Assembly (NCBI GenBank): GCA_035634255.1
Contig: DASQDI010000166.1
Location: 27,922-91,921 of the forward strand
Source of the DNA: DATLMR01 sp035634255
GTDB lineage: Bacteria > Acidobacteriota > Blastocatellia > UBA7656
Direction of reading: 5' to 3'
Length of the DNA: 64,000 nt
Part shown: in pieces, positions 27,441 through 36,467 of the stretch
Layout of the letters: every line of letters begins with the position of its first letter
How positions within the stretch are numbered: the stretch's first letter is position 1
The notes under the pieces: model-generated
Told to the model about the DNA's origin: nothing
The model's input: only the letters and a program-made list of their open reading frames with translations
Database searches by the model: none
Made by a program: the position numbers and the translations under genes

Positions 27441-27458
27441 GGTCCTGAGAAATCAGGG

Positions 27459-27496
27459 GAAGAAGACCACCTTTCGGGGTGGTCTTCTTCTTTTTA
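27459..27496 (+). terminator. Rho-independent terminator of the tRNA unit
   Basis: A 13-bp perfect stem (GAAGAAGACCACC, 27459-27471, with 27478-27490), 6-base loop, then a run of T. Confidence 0.92.
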
Positions 27497-27709
27497 AGTC
27501 CCTGAATTTGCCCGCCGGGCTGTCGATGAGTCGTTCGAGGCCTTGCCCATAATCTGCCCATAAAGTAATCCTGCCCAAGAAGTCTAAATGCGATTAAACG
27601 AACAGCCTCTTATTAGCTTTTACCCGGATAGCTTCTGTGATATATATCTCACTACGCTTTGTGAGGGTACGATGAACGTCACTACAAAATCACAGATTGA
27701 GGAGGAGCC

Positions 27710-27991
27710 ATGAGCCTATTATCCAGAGTGAAGAAGCTGTTTGCTTTCGCAGCATTAGTTTTGACATTGATGCTGTCAGGTGCTTTCCTTCCGCCGAGTA
27801 AAGTTGCTTCTACAGCCTCGTGTGCCCGGTACGAGACATTGACTCACTACTACAGTGACGCTACTTACACAACTGAGATTGGGGTGTGCCATACTAGGTG
27901 CAACTTGACGAGTGGAGGTTGTCAAGGAAGCTCTTCACCTTACTACATAGTAGAAAATGTAGATATTTGTTGCGGCTGCGTAGTGTGTTAA
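27710..27991 (+). CDS. Small secreted cysteine-rich protein, DUF6289-like
   Basis: 93 residues. The signal peptide (KKLFAFAALVLTLMLSGAFL) is followed by a mature part of about 60 residues with eight cysteines, ending ICCGCVVC. The segment THYYSDATYTTEIG resembles the YYSDAxxTTEVG core of DUF6289 proteins, a family without known function. It has a perfect GAGGAGG-type ribosome site, stands alone, and is followed by its own terminator. Four disulfides are likely after export. A peptide-toxin or signalling role is only speculation. Confidence 0.8.
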   Translation: MSLLSRVKKLFAFAALVLTLMLSGAFLPPSKVASTASCARYETLTHYYSDATYTTEIGVCHTRCNLTSGGCQGSSSPYYIVENVDICCGCVVC

Positions 27992-28022
27992 GTCTTAAAT
28001 CCCCGCAGTTTGTTGTGTGGTG

Positions 28023-28047
28023 GCCGCTTGCTGATTAAGCGGCTTTT
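28023..28047 (+). terminator. Terminator of the cysteine-rich protein gene
   Basis: Stem GCCGCTT/AAGCGGC with a 7-base loop followed by TTTT. Confidence 0.85.
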
Positions 28048-28110
28048 CATTTGAAGCTCCCATAATAGCCAGAAACGGTTAGTCTCTACTTTACAACTCC
28101 GGGCCTGAAG

Positions 28111-28470
28111 GTGTCCGGTAAGCCGGAAGGCGGCGTGATGACTGTTGACTTCCAGTTCGAAGGTCAGGACTTCATTGCGTTAAACGGCGGCCCGCAATTC
28201 AAATTCACCGAGGCCATCTCGTTCTCCGTGGACTGTAAGACTCAGGAAGAAGTTGACGAGTTGTGGGAGAGGCTCTCCGAAGGCGGAGAAGAGGGGCCCT
28301 GCGGCTGGCTCAAAGACAAGTTCGGCGTGTCCTGGCAGATCGTCCCCGCCGTTCTGATCGAGATGTTGAAGGACCAGGACGCGGAGAAAGCCAACAGAGT
28401 TACACACGCGATGCTCCAGATGAAAAAGCTTGACATCGAAACTTTAAAGCGGGCATACGAGGAAGGATAG
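28111..28470 (+). pseudogene. PhnB-like VOC-family protein, N-terminally truncated
   Basis: 119 codons from a GTG, matching the C-terminal two thirds of the PhnB-like glyoxalase-fold family: [21 protein letters not shown], split here as two motifs [12 protein letters not shown] and FIALNGG, then [18 protein letters not shown] and the C-terminal [19 protein letters not shown]. Complete members have about 40 further residues with the first beta-alpha-beta unit. In-frame stops close the region upstream (28066-28068). It is probably a gene that lost its 5' end, although a shortened product is possible. Confidence 0.65.
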
Positions 28471-28483
28471 AGTAACAACCATC

Positions 28484-28524
28484 GATGGGATGAGAGAGAG
28501 TGAGGTCTCCTCTCTCATCCCATC
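28484..28524. terminator. Bidirectional terminator between convergent genes
   Basis: A 13-bp stem GATGGGATGAGAG (28484-28496) against 28512-28524 lies between the PhnB-like frame and the kinase read on the opposite strand. Confidence 0.75.
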
Positions 28525-28574
28525 TACCCGCTGTTAAGCCGGATACCCTCGCCACGCCCCGCTTCCGGGCGGAC

Positions 28575-31500
28575 TCACCGCAATAGCAACGGATTATTCA
28601 TTCGGCGATACAGGTCGATGAATCTCGGGTCTTTATGAAGAGGGTCGAGCTTCGGCTCCGTGCCGAACCAGATCAGCCACGGGTCGCGTTCCCGGAACGC
28701 CACTTCGAAGAGTTCGAAGGCCGTGTCGCGCTCGCCCAGAGCGACGTGGGCCAGCGCGACAAAATAAGGCTTCACGTATTGAGTGGCCGCGATCTCTTTT
28801 ATTTCATCGAGGACCTGCCTCGCCTCCCCTCCGCGACCGGCGGCCACCAGCGCGAAACAGAGAACGTATTTTGGCAGGACCGAATCAGGCATGAGCCTTT
28901 CGGACTCCCGCAGGGCCGCTATTGCTTCTTCAGTCCTCCCGACGAGCTCCAGAACGTTGCCGAGTTGCAGGTAGCCTTGCGGGTAGTTCCTGTCGAAATC
29001 GACTATCTGGTTCGCTTTCGAAATCACTTCGTTGAAGTAGCGGGCCTGGTAACACGTCCAGCACGTCAGAGTCATCGACCGCAGCGAATGCGGGTCGAGC
29101 TCCTCCGCGCGCCGTATCTCTTTCACGCCCTCCTCGAAACGCCCGGTCCCTACCAGCAGGCTCGAATACCACTCGTGAGCCAGAGAGTAGTTCGGGTTGA
29201 GGTCGAGGGCGCGCAGGTAGAGCCGCTCGGCCTCCTCCCAGTCCCACTCCGAGCTTTCGAGCGTAAGCCCGAGCGCGGCGTATGCCTCTCCGAGTGATTC
29301 GTCCAATTCCAGAGCGCGCAGGGCGGCGGCTTTCGCCCGCGGGTAACAGTCCCGCGCCGGCATGATCCCGTAGATGCATGCCCAGTTATAAAAATCCGCC
29401 ACGCCGACGTGGGCCAGCGCATAGTCCGGGTCGAGCGCGACCGACGTCTGGAATGATTCGAGAGCCTTCGGCAGGAATTCGGGGGTGAATTTGTTCCAGT
29501 AATAACGCCCGCGCAGGTATGCCTCGAAAGCGTCGGGGTTTTCGGTCCCGCGCTTTTGCAGCCTCCGGCGCTCGTCTCCCGTCAGCTGCGGCACCAGGGC
29601 GCTTGCGACCTGTTCCGAGATCGAGTCTTCGAGCTCAAGCACGTCCGTGAATTCTTCGTCGAACCTTCCCGCCCATCGCGTCGCGCCTTCCGACACGTGC
29701 AGGAGTTGCACCGTGACTCTGAGTGTGTTCCCCGCGCGGCGTATGTTGCCGTCGACCACGTAATCGACTCGAAGCTCGCGCCCCGCGGCGAGCGGGTCCA
29801 TGCCGGTCTGCGCGTAGCGGAGGACGCTGCTGGTCGGGCGGACGATGAAGCGCCGCACCTGGCTCAGGCGCATTATCAGAGCGTCGGCCAGCCCCGTGCT
29901 CAGAAACTCGTCGTCCGTGTTCTCGATCTTGCGGGAGCCGAGCAGCTTGAAGGGCAGGACCGCGATTGCCTTTTCGCCGGTCGATTCGCTGCCTCTGGCC
30001 GCGTGCTGAGCGGCCGCGGGATTGTTCGTGGCCCGCAGCAAGGCTTCGAACCGGGGGTGGTGGCGGAGCGGGTCGAACTGCGGCGCGACCCCGAGCCAGG
30101 CGAGCCAGCCGTCTCGCTCCGCCAGCCCTCGTTCGAGCAACGTCAACGCCCGCTCCGTCTCGCCCAGCTCCGAGTAGACCAGAGCGATCACGTAAGCCGG
30201 GACGTGGCGCGTCAGGGAAACCTCTTCGGCTTCCTTCAACAGCTCACGCGCTCTGGCCGTTTCCCCGGCCGCCGCATACGCCACCGCGATCCACGGCAGC
30301 CAGCCCGGATTCCTGCCCGACAGCTCGAAGAATTTCAGGCCCTCTTCGATGGCTTCCTCATGCCTGCCCGCGTGCTTGAGGCCGAGGCTGAGAAGGAGGT
30401 GGCCCAGGCCATAGTGCGGCTCGTCCGCGACGAGCCTCCGCGCGACGGCGATCCCTTCTTCGAAGCGGCGGGCGGAGATGTACGCCCAGCCTAGAGAGTA
30501 ATAGTTGATCGGCGAGATCGGGTCGAGCTCGATGGCGCGGCGCATGGCCAGCACCGCTTCGTCAAAGCGACCCATCATCGACAGCTGGAAGCCGTACCAC
30601 AGGTGGCCCGTCGCGTAGTTCGGGTTGAGTTCCAGAGCCCTCCGGTGCTGCTGCTCCGCCAGCCTCCAGTTGAAATCATGCAGGAGCGTCGCGGTGCCAA
30701 GCGCCGCGTACGCCTCGGCGAGCGTGTCGTCGAGCGCAATCGCCTTAAGTGCCGCTTCCTTCGCCGCCGCCGACGCCTCGGAGAAAGGCACCGCGCCGAA
30801 AATGCCGAGCCATATGTAATAATCCGCGATGCCCGCGTAGGCGAGCCCATAACCCGGATCGAGGGCGACCGCGCTGTGATAACGGACGAGGGCCTTGGCG
30901 AACCCCTCTTCCGTGAAAGTGCTCCAGTAATAACGCCCGCGCAGGTAGGCTTCGAAGGCTTCAGGGTTCTCCGTGCCACGTTTCTTCAACTGCCGCCGCT
31001 CGTCCTCGGTCAACTGCGGCAGCAGGGCTCTGGCGATCTGCTCCGAGATCGAGTCCTCAAGCTCAAGCACGTTCGTAAGCGTCTCGTCGAACTGGTTGGC
31101 CCAGACGGTCGAGCCCCCGCCCACGTCCAGCAGTTGAAGCGAGACTCGTATGCGCCCGCCCGCGCGCCTTATGCGCCCGTCCAGCACGAACTCGACCCGA
31201 AGCTCCTGCCCGGCGGCGACCGGGTCCGCGTCGATGTAGCGCAGGATCGAGCTTGTGGGGCGGACGGTGAGGCTTTGCACGTTGCTCAGCCGCGTAATCA
31301 TCGCGTCGGCAAGCCCTACGCTTAAATACTTATCATCGGTCTCTTCATTCGTGTTGACGTTGAGCAGCTTCAGGGGGAGCACGGCGATTGTCTTCTCGTC
31401 CGCCCGTTCGACCGCGTCAGGCGCGCGCGTCGCTCTGGGCGCGGCGGGGTGAAAGGGGCCGGAGACGGGGCGGCCCTCAAGGTATCGAAGGATGTCTTCG

Positions 31501-32648
31501 CGCAGGAGCGCGACCGATTGATAGCGCTGCGGCAGGTCTTTGCACATCGCCTTGAGGATGATGTTGTCGAGGGCGCCCGAGAGCTTCTTCTGTAGGCCGT
31601 CGAGCGTTTCGCCGCGCGCCTCGCTCAGGTGTTCGAGCGCCCCCGACCCGGCGTCGATCTGGTAAGTCGCCATCAGTCTCTCGGGGCGGACGACCGCGAG
31701 GCTCGGCTGCTCCGGCTCCTCCTCGACTATGACGCGCGCCATGTCGTGCGGCCAGCGGTTGCGAAAATGGTATGGCCTGTGCCCCGACAGCAACTCGTAG
31801 AGCATCACCCCGAGGCTGTAGACGTCGCTCAGGAACGTGACGGCCTCGCCGGAGACCTGTTCGGGGCTCGCGTACTCGACCGTCATCATCCGCGTCGTCA
31901 TAGCCGTTATCGGCGCCGTGTCCGATTCCAGTTCCGGGTTGAGCAGCTTGGCTATGCCGAAGTCCAGCAGCTTCGGAGTCCCGTCGGCGGTGACCAGGAT
32001 ATTAGACGGCTTGATGTCGCGGTGGATGATCAAGTTTTTGTGCGCGTAATCGACCGCTTCGCAGATGCGGCAAAAAATCTGAAGCCGCTCGTTGACGCTC
32101 AGGCGGCGCGCGTCGCAGTGGGGGTAGATCGGCTGCCCGACTATGTAATCCATCACGAAGTATGGCCGCCCGTCTTCGGTCGTGCCCCCGTCGAGCAGGC
32201 GCGCGATGTTCGGGTGGTCGAGCGCGGCCAGTATCTGCCGCTCGCGGCGGAAGCGGCGCAGGATGAAGTCCGTATCCATGCCCCGCTTGACGAGCTTGAT
32301 GGCGACGTGTTTCTGAAACGCTTTGTCGGCGCGCGCGGCCAGGTACACCGCGCCCATCCCCCCGCGCCCTATCTCGCGCACGACCTCGTAAGCCCCTATG
32401 CGGTGGCCCACCATCGGGTCGCTGTCGTCCAGCATGGAAGCGATCTCATAGACCGTGGTGCGGGTGTAGGCGGGTTCTTCGATGAGGGCCGTCGCCTGAT
32501 CGTACTGCCTGAGCAGGCCCTCGATCTGGCGCTGCAACTCGGCGTCGCCTGCGCTCGCGTCGGCCACGTACCGCGAGCGGTCTTCGGGGTCGAGGTCGAC
32601 CGCCGCCTGAAATATCTCTTCGATTTTTTGCCAGAGTTCTGGGGACAT
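28575..32648 (-). CDS. Cytoplasmic Ser/Thr protein kinase with duplicated TolB-like/TPR half
   Basis: 1357 residues. Kinase domain about 87-390: GRGGMGAVYLA loop, Lys118 in VAIKLV, HRDIKPSNIL with Asp211, DFG at 229-231. Then come two tandem copies of the same unit, 418-874 and 892-1357. Each starts with a TolB/FlgO-like domain (KTIAVLPLKLL; KAIAVLPFKLL), shares VRPTSS, LELEDSISEQ, KRGTENP and FEAYLRGRYYW, and ends in TPR repeats and a LxxDPRF-type tail. No membrane segment separates kinase and sensor, unlike the kinase at 20.0 kb, so the protein is probably cytosolic. It is encoded four bases after the ECF sigma gene. Confidence 0.93.
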   Translation of the reverse strand: MSPELWQKIEEIFQAAVDLDPEDRSRYVADASAGDAELQRQIEGLLRQYDQATALIEEPAYTRTTVYEIASMLDDSDPMVGHRIGAYEVVREIGRGGMGAVYLAARADKAFQKHVAIKLVKRGMDTDFILRRFRRERQILAALDHPNIARLLDGGTTEDGRPYFVMDYIVGQPIYPHCDARRLSVNERLQIFCRICEAVDYAHKNLIIHRDIKPSNILVTADGTPKLLDFGIAKLLNPELESDTAPITAMTTRMMTVEYASPEQVSGEAVTFLSDVYSLGVMLYELLSGHRPYHFRNRWPHDMARVIVEEEPEQPSLAVVRPERLMATYQIDAGSGALEHLSEARGETLDGLQKKLSGALDNIILKAMCKDLPQRYQSVALLREDILRYLEGRPVSGPFHPAAPRATRAPDAVERADEKTIAVLPLKLLNVNTNEETDDKYLSVGLADAMITRLSNVQSLTVRPTSSILRYIDADPVAAGQELRVEFVLDGRIRRAGGRIRVSLQLLDVGGGSTVWANQFDETLTNVLELEDSISEQIARALLPQLTEDERRQLKKRGTENPEAFEAYLRGRYYWSTFTEEGFAKALVRYHSAVALDPGYGLAYAGIADYYIWLGIFGAVPFSEASAAAKEAALKAIALDDTLAEAYAALGTATLLHDFNWRLAEQQHRRALELNPNYATGHLWYGFQLSMMGRFDEAVLAMRRAIELDPISPINYYSLGWAYISARRFEEGIAVARRLVADEPHYGLGHLLLSLGLKHAGRHEEAIEEGLKFFELSGRNPGWLPWIAVAYAAAGETARARELLKEAEEVSLTRHVPAYVIALVYSELGETERALTLLERGLAERDGWLAWLGVAPQFDPLRHHPRFEALLRATNNPAAAQHAARGSESTGEKAIAVLPFKLLGSRKIENTDDEFLSTGLADALIMRLSQVRRFIVRPTSSVLRYAQTGMDPLAAGRELRVDYVVDGNIRRAGNTLRVTVQLLHVSEGATRWAGRFDEEFTDVLELEDSISEQVASALVPQLTGDERRRLQKRGTENPDAFEAYLRGRYYWNKFTPEFLPKALESFQTSVALDPDYALAHVGVADFYNWACIYGIMPARDCYPRAKAAALRALELDESLGEAYAALGLTLESSEWDWEEAERLYLRALDLNPNYSLAHEWYSSLLVGTGRFEEGVKEIRRAEELDPHSLRSMTLTCWTCYQARYFNEVISKANQIVDFDRNYPQGYLQLGNVLELVGRTEEAIAALRESERLMPDSVLPKYVLCFALVAAGRGGEARQVLDEIKEIAATQYVKPYFVALAHVALGERDTAFELFEVAFRERDPWLIWFGTEPKLDPLHKDPRFIDLYRRMNNPLLLR

Positions 32649-32652
32649 AAAG

Positions 32653-33267
32653 CTATTCCGAGCGATTCAACCGTCCGTAAAGCCATGCCTTAGTTATGCG
32701 CCAGTGGCGTTTGATCGTGATGGGCGTGACGCCTAAAACTTCAGCCGTCTCCTCTATCGTGAGCCCCCCGAAGTAGCGCAGCTCCACGATGCGACTCTTC
32801 TGCTCGTCGAACCGGGCCAGCTCGTTCAGCGCATCGTCGAGCGCGATCAACTCCGCGCCGCGCTCGACCGCCCGGTCGACCTCTTCGTCAAGGGGGACTT
32901 TTTGAAACTCGTGCCCGCGCTTCTCCGCATTCTGCGCGCGCGCGTGGTCGATGAGGATGCGGCGCATGATCTGCGCCGCCACGCCCAGAAAGTGCGCCCG
33001 GTTCTGCCAATTGACCCGCGTCTGATCCACCAGGCGGAGGTACGCTTCATTGATCAGAGCGGTCGGCTGCAAAGTATGGCCGGGGCGTTCCCGGCGCAGG
33101 TACCTCGCCGCCAGAGCCCTCAACTCGTCGTAGATGATCGGCAGCAACATGTCCATGGCCGAGCGGTTGCCGCTGGACAGTTCAGTCAAAAGATGAGTTA
33201 CGTCTTCCGTTCCCAGCTCGCCCAATCGTAGAGACTCCAATGTATCGAGAATCAAAAGGTTGTGCAA
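32653..33267 (-). CDS. ECF-type RNA polymerase sigma factor (acidobacterial group)
   Basis: About 204 residues. Region 2 box LIYDELRALAARYLRRE with GHTLQPTALINEAYLRL, region 4 box KSRIVELRYFGGLTIEETAE and TPITIKRHWRITKAWL. Same group as the sigma factor at 19.4 kb, and paired in the same way with a kinase-TPR gene. The start is uncertain: the longest frame uses a TTG, and no ATG or good ribosome site is visible, so the real start may be a few codons further in (family members begin close to EDVTHLLTELSSGN). Confidence 0.9.
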   Translation of the reverse strand: MHNLLILDTLESLRLGELGTEDVTHLLTELSSGNRSAMDMLLPIIYDELRALAARYLRRERPGHTLQPTALINEAYLRLVDQTRVNWQNRAHFLGVAAQIMRRILIDHARAQNAEKRGHEFQKVPLDEEVDRAVERGAELIALDDALNELARFDEQKSRIVELRYFGGLTIEETAEVLGVTPITIKRHWRITKAWLYGRLNRSE

Positions 33268-33496
33268 AGTATAACCAAAACTTCAGCGCAGTATAAAGCC
33301 GATTTTCCGCCGGCCCCTGCCCGCGGGCCGGGGCGATTTTTTTCATGCCCCTGATACCTTTCCCCCCTCCGTTGCGCGTTACCTGTATGAAGGGAAATCT
33401 GAGGCGCGGCTGCGAAGATTTCAGTCTGATACTTTTTCAGAACAGATTCCGCGTTATCAGGTGAGGGATAGCAAACACCAGATGGGAGAAGTGGTA

Positions 33497-34543
33497 ATGA
33501 CGACAAAACACAAGACCGCAGCCCAGGCGGCGCAGCAGGCGTCGCCCGAAGAGTTTCTGACTCAGCTGGCATTCGGAGCCCTGCTGACACAGGCGATGTA
33601 CGTCGCCGCGAAACTGGGCATCGCCGACCTGCTCGCTGAAGGGCCGAAGCCTGTCGGCCAGCTTGCCGCCGCCACGAACACGCACGAAAGGTCGCTCTAC
33701 CGCGTGCTGCGCAGCCTCGCGGGCGCGGGTATTTTTCAGGAGGTCGACCCCCGGGTGTTCGCGCTCACGCCGTACGCCGAGCCGCTCCGCTCCGACGCGC
33801 CCAAATCGATACGGAGCGGGGCGATCTTCATGGGCGAGGCGTGGCACTGGAACGTCTGGGGCAACCTGCTTTACAGCGTTCAAACCGGGAAGACCGCGTG
33901 GGGGCACGTCCTCGGGGCGGAAGTATTCGATTACTTCGCGGAAAATCCCGACAAGGCCGAGATTTTCAATGGCGCGATGACCGACATGTCGGTCAGCATC
34001 GCCCCGGTCATAGTGGAAGCTTACGATTTTTCGGGCTTTAAAACGCTGACCGATATCGCGGGCGGGCATGGCTACCTGCTCGCGCAGATTCTCAAGGCGA
34101 ACCCGGACCTCCGCGGGATCCTGTTCGACGTGCCGCAGGTCATCGCGGGGGCGGGCTCGCTACTGGAAAGGGAGGACGTGTCGGGGCGCGTGGAGAAAGT
34201 CTCCGGGGACTTCTTCGCGTCGGTGCCGAAAGGCGCGGACGCATACATAATGAAGCACATAATTCATGACTGGGACGATGAACGCTCGATAAAAATCCTG
34301 TCCAACATCCGCGCGGCCATGCCCGATCACGGCAGGGTGTTAATCGTCGAGACGGTCGTGCCGGCGGGCAACGAGCCGCATTACAGCAAGCTGTTGGATC
34401 TGGAGATGCTCGCGTCGCCGGGCGGCGCCGAGCGCACGGCGGATGAATACCGGGACCTGCTGGCCGCGGCAGGCTTGCGCCTGAATCGCATCATCCCGAC
34501 CCGGTCACCCTTTTCCGTCGTCGAGGCCGTGAAGGCAGACTAA
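33497..34543 (+). CDS. S-adenosylmethionine-dependent O-methyltransferase (AcOMT/hydroxyneurosporene type)
   Basis: 348 residues. N-terminal dimerisation helices with a winged-helix segment (LGIADLLAEGPKPVGQLAAA, given as its two parts LGIADLLAEGP and VGQLAAATNTHE), then a Rossmann methyltransferase with DIAGGHGYLLAQILK as the cofactor loop and MKHIIHDWDDERSIKIL, the His-Asp-Asp catalytic region typical of plant-type O-methyltransferases. It acts in the cytoplasm on a small hydroxylated substrate, not identifiable from sequence. The start was chosen at the ATG behind GGGAGAAG; a longer frame starts 12 codons upstream. Followed by a strong terminator. Confidence 0.88.
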   Translation: MTTKHKTAAQAAQQASPEEFLTQLAFGALLTQAMYVAAKLGIADLLAEGPKPVGQLAAATNTHERSLYRVLRSLAGAGIFQEVDPRVFALTPYAEPLRSDAPKSIRSGAIFMGEAWHWNVWGNLLYSVQTGKTAWGHVLGAEVFDYFAENPDKAEIFNGAMTDMSVSIAPVIVEAYDFSGFKTLTDIAGGHGYLLAQILKANPDLRGILFDVPQVIAGAGSLLEREDVSGRVEKVSGDFFASVPKGADAYIMKHIIHDWDDERSIKILSNIRAAMPDHGRVLIVETVVPAGNEPHYSKLLDLEMLASPGGAERTADEYRDLLAAAGLRLNRIIPTRSPFSVVEAVKAD

Positions 34544-34585
34544 GGAAGTACGTAGCTCACTCATTGATTTTCATTCGCGGCATTC

Positions 34586-34617
34586 GGGGGGCCTCGCCGT
34601 AGGAGGCCCCCCTTTTT
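34586..34617 (+). terminator. Rho-independent terminator after the O-methyltransferase
   Basis: Stem GGGGGGCCTC/GAGGCCCCCC (34586-34595 with 34603-34612) followed by TTTTT. Confidence 0.92.
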
Positions 34618-34715
34618 ACATGCCTTGCGCACGATTCTTGCGCCGGTCTTCATTTCTGAATTACCATACCCCTTCCCGATTTCTCTCGAATCACAGAATC
34701 TCATTCGGCCTTCTT

Positions 34716-35927
34716 ATGATCACAGTCGACACCGCGCTCAGCATCGTCCTGGAACGAACCCGCAGGCTCGGCGTCGAATCAGTCGCTCTCGAAGCCGCGC
34801 ACGGCCGGGTACTGGCCGAGGACGTGCGCGCGGACATCGACCTGCCCCCCTTCAACAGAGCCCGGATGGATGGGTTCGCGGTCCGCGCGGCGGACGTTCA
34901 GACCGCCCCCGCGCGGTTGCGCCTCATCGGGGAGATCGCCGCCGGGTCGTCTTTCGGCGGGAAGGTCGGGGAGGGAGAGGCGGTCAGGATTTTTACCGGC
35001 GCTCCGATCCCCGAAGGCGCGGACTCGGTCCAGAAGGTCGAGGTCACGGAGACGTTCGGCGAGACGGTCGTGATAAAAGAGCCAGTCAAACCCGGCCAGT
35101 TCATCACCCCGTTCGCGAGCGAAGTGTCGGCCGGCGAGGTCGTGGCCCGCGCGGGGCGGGCGATAGGCCCCGCGGAAATGTCCGCGCTCGCGTCGTTCGG
35201 CTACTCTCGGGTCAGGGTCGGCTGCGCCCCCCGCGCGGCCGTCCTCTCCACCGGGAGCGAGCTGGTCGACGTTTCGACCAAACCTGAAGGCGCGGAGATC
35301 AGGAACTCCAACAGCTACACCATAGCCTCGTACGCCGAGCGCGCCGGCGCGAAGGTCGATAACCTCGGCACCGTCGTCGACACCGCCCAGGCCACGCGGG
35401 AGGCGCTCCTCGCGGCGGCCGAAGGCCGCGACATCGTGATCACTTCGGGCGGGGTGTCGATGGGAGATTACGACCTGGTGAAGGCCGCCCTCGACGAGAT
35501 CGGCGCCGAGATATATTTCGACAGAGTGATCATCAGGCCCGGCAAGCCCATCGTTTTCGCGCGCCTCGGCGACACCTGCTTCTTCGGGCTGCCGGGGAAT
35601 CCCGTCTCCACCTCCGTCACGTTCAACGTATTCGTCAGGCCCGCGATCCGCGCGATGCAGGGGGACCTTTCGCCAAACCTCCCGTCGGTGAGCGCCGCGC
35701 TCGCGCACCCGGTCAGGGATGCGTCGAGCCGCCGGAGTTATCTGCCGGCCAGAATCTTTATCAAGGATGGGCGCGCGCGGGCTCAACCTCTCAAGTGGGG
35801 AGGTTCTTCCGACCTCGTGGCTTTCATGAATGCCAACGGATTGATTATAGTTCGAGAGGAGACTCATGAGATCGCCGCGGGCGATCTGGTGGAGGCCCTG
35901 CTGCTTGAGCAGATCGGGCAGGAGTGA
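34716..35927 (+). CDS. moeA: Molybdopterin molybdenumtransferase MoeA
   Basis: 403 residues. It inserts molybdate into adenylated molybdopterin in the last step of molybdenum cofactor synthesis. Seen: LPPFNRARMDGFAVRAADV (N-terminal signature), GAPIPEGADSVQKVE, the MoCF domain with STGSELVD and TSGGVSMGDYDLV, PGKPIVFARL and FGLPGNPVS. The start is set at the Met of MITVDTALSIVL, where family alignment begins; the longer frame upstream adds 32 unrelated residues. The ribosome site is weak. moaC follows after 18 bases, so this is a small Moco operon. Confidence 0.96.
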   Translation: MITVDTALSIVLERTRRLGVESVALEAAHGRVLAEDVRADIDLPPFNRARMDGFAVRAADVQTAPARLRLIGEIAAGSSFGGKVGEGEAVRIFTGAPIPEGADSVQKVEVTETFGETVVIKEPVKPGQFITPFASEVSAGEVVARAGRAIGPAEMSALASFGYSRVRVGCAPRAAVLSTGSELVDVSTKPEGAEIRNSNSYTIASYAERAGAKVDNLGTVVDTAQATREALLAAAEGRDIVITSGGVSMGDYDLVKAALDEIGAEIYFDRVIIRPGKPIVFARLGDTCFFGLPGNPVSTSVTFNVFVRPAIRAMQGDLSPNLPSVSAALAHPVRDASSRRSYLPARIFIKDGRARAQPLKWGGSSDLVAFMNANGLIIVREETHEIAAGDLVEALLLEQIGQE

Positions 35928-35945
35928 GGGCTCCGGGGGGATGCG

Positions 35946-36431
35946 ATGACATTAACGCACGTGGATTCCGAGGGCCGCTCCCGGATGGTGGACGTGAGCG
36001 GAAAGCCGATTACGCGGCGGACGGCGGTCGCGACGGGGCTCGTGAGGATGTCGCCTTCGACCGCCGAAGCGATCAGAGACCACCGCACCCCCAAAGGCGA
36101 CCCGCTCGAAATCTCGAGGATAGCCGGGGTGATGGGCGCGAAGCGGACCTCCGAGCTTATCCCTTTATGCCACCCGCTCCCTCTGAATCAGGCGAACGTC
36201 GAGGTCGAGCTTCTGCCCGAAGGGGTGCTCATCACGGCGACCGCGACGACCGAAGGGAAGACGGGCGTCGAGATGGAGGCGTTGACCGCCGTCTCGATAG
36301 CCGCCCTGACCATTTACGACATGTGCAAGGCCATCGACAAATCGATGGTCATCTCCGAGATAAAGCTCGAATCGAAGACCGGCGGGACATCCGGTGATTT
36401 CAGGAGAGAGCAGGCGGGTGAAGTCGGGTAG
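35946..36431 (+). CDS. moaC: Cyclic pyranopterin monophosphate synthase MoaC
   Basis: 161 residues. MoaC forms cyclic pyranopterin monophosphate with MoaA. Seen: [20 protein letters not shown] at the N-terminus, then [20 protein letters not shown] (substrate loop), [16 protein letters not shown] and [11 protein letters not shown]. All hallmark residues are present and the length is normal. It lies 18 bases after moeA and 36 bases before the CheR gene. moaA is not in the window. Confidence 0.96.
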   Translation: MTLTHVDSEGRSRMVDVSGKPITRRTAVATGLVRMSPSTAEAIRDHRTPKGDPLEISRIAGVMGAKRTSELIPLCHPLPLNQANVEVELLPEGVLITATATTEGKTGVEMEALTAVSIAALTIYDMCKAIDKSMVISEIKLESKTGGTSGDFRREQAGEVG

Positions 36432-36467
36432 CGCGGGCGGCCGAAAGGCGTCGGGCCGGGTCCCTCT

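Noticed and set aside
34779..35867. Long antisense frame across moeA
   Set aside because: A shadow of moeA, which has all family motifs. No ribosome site or domain is seen on the minus strand.
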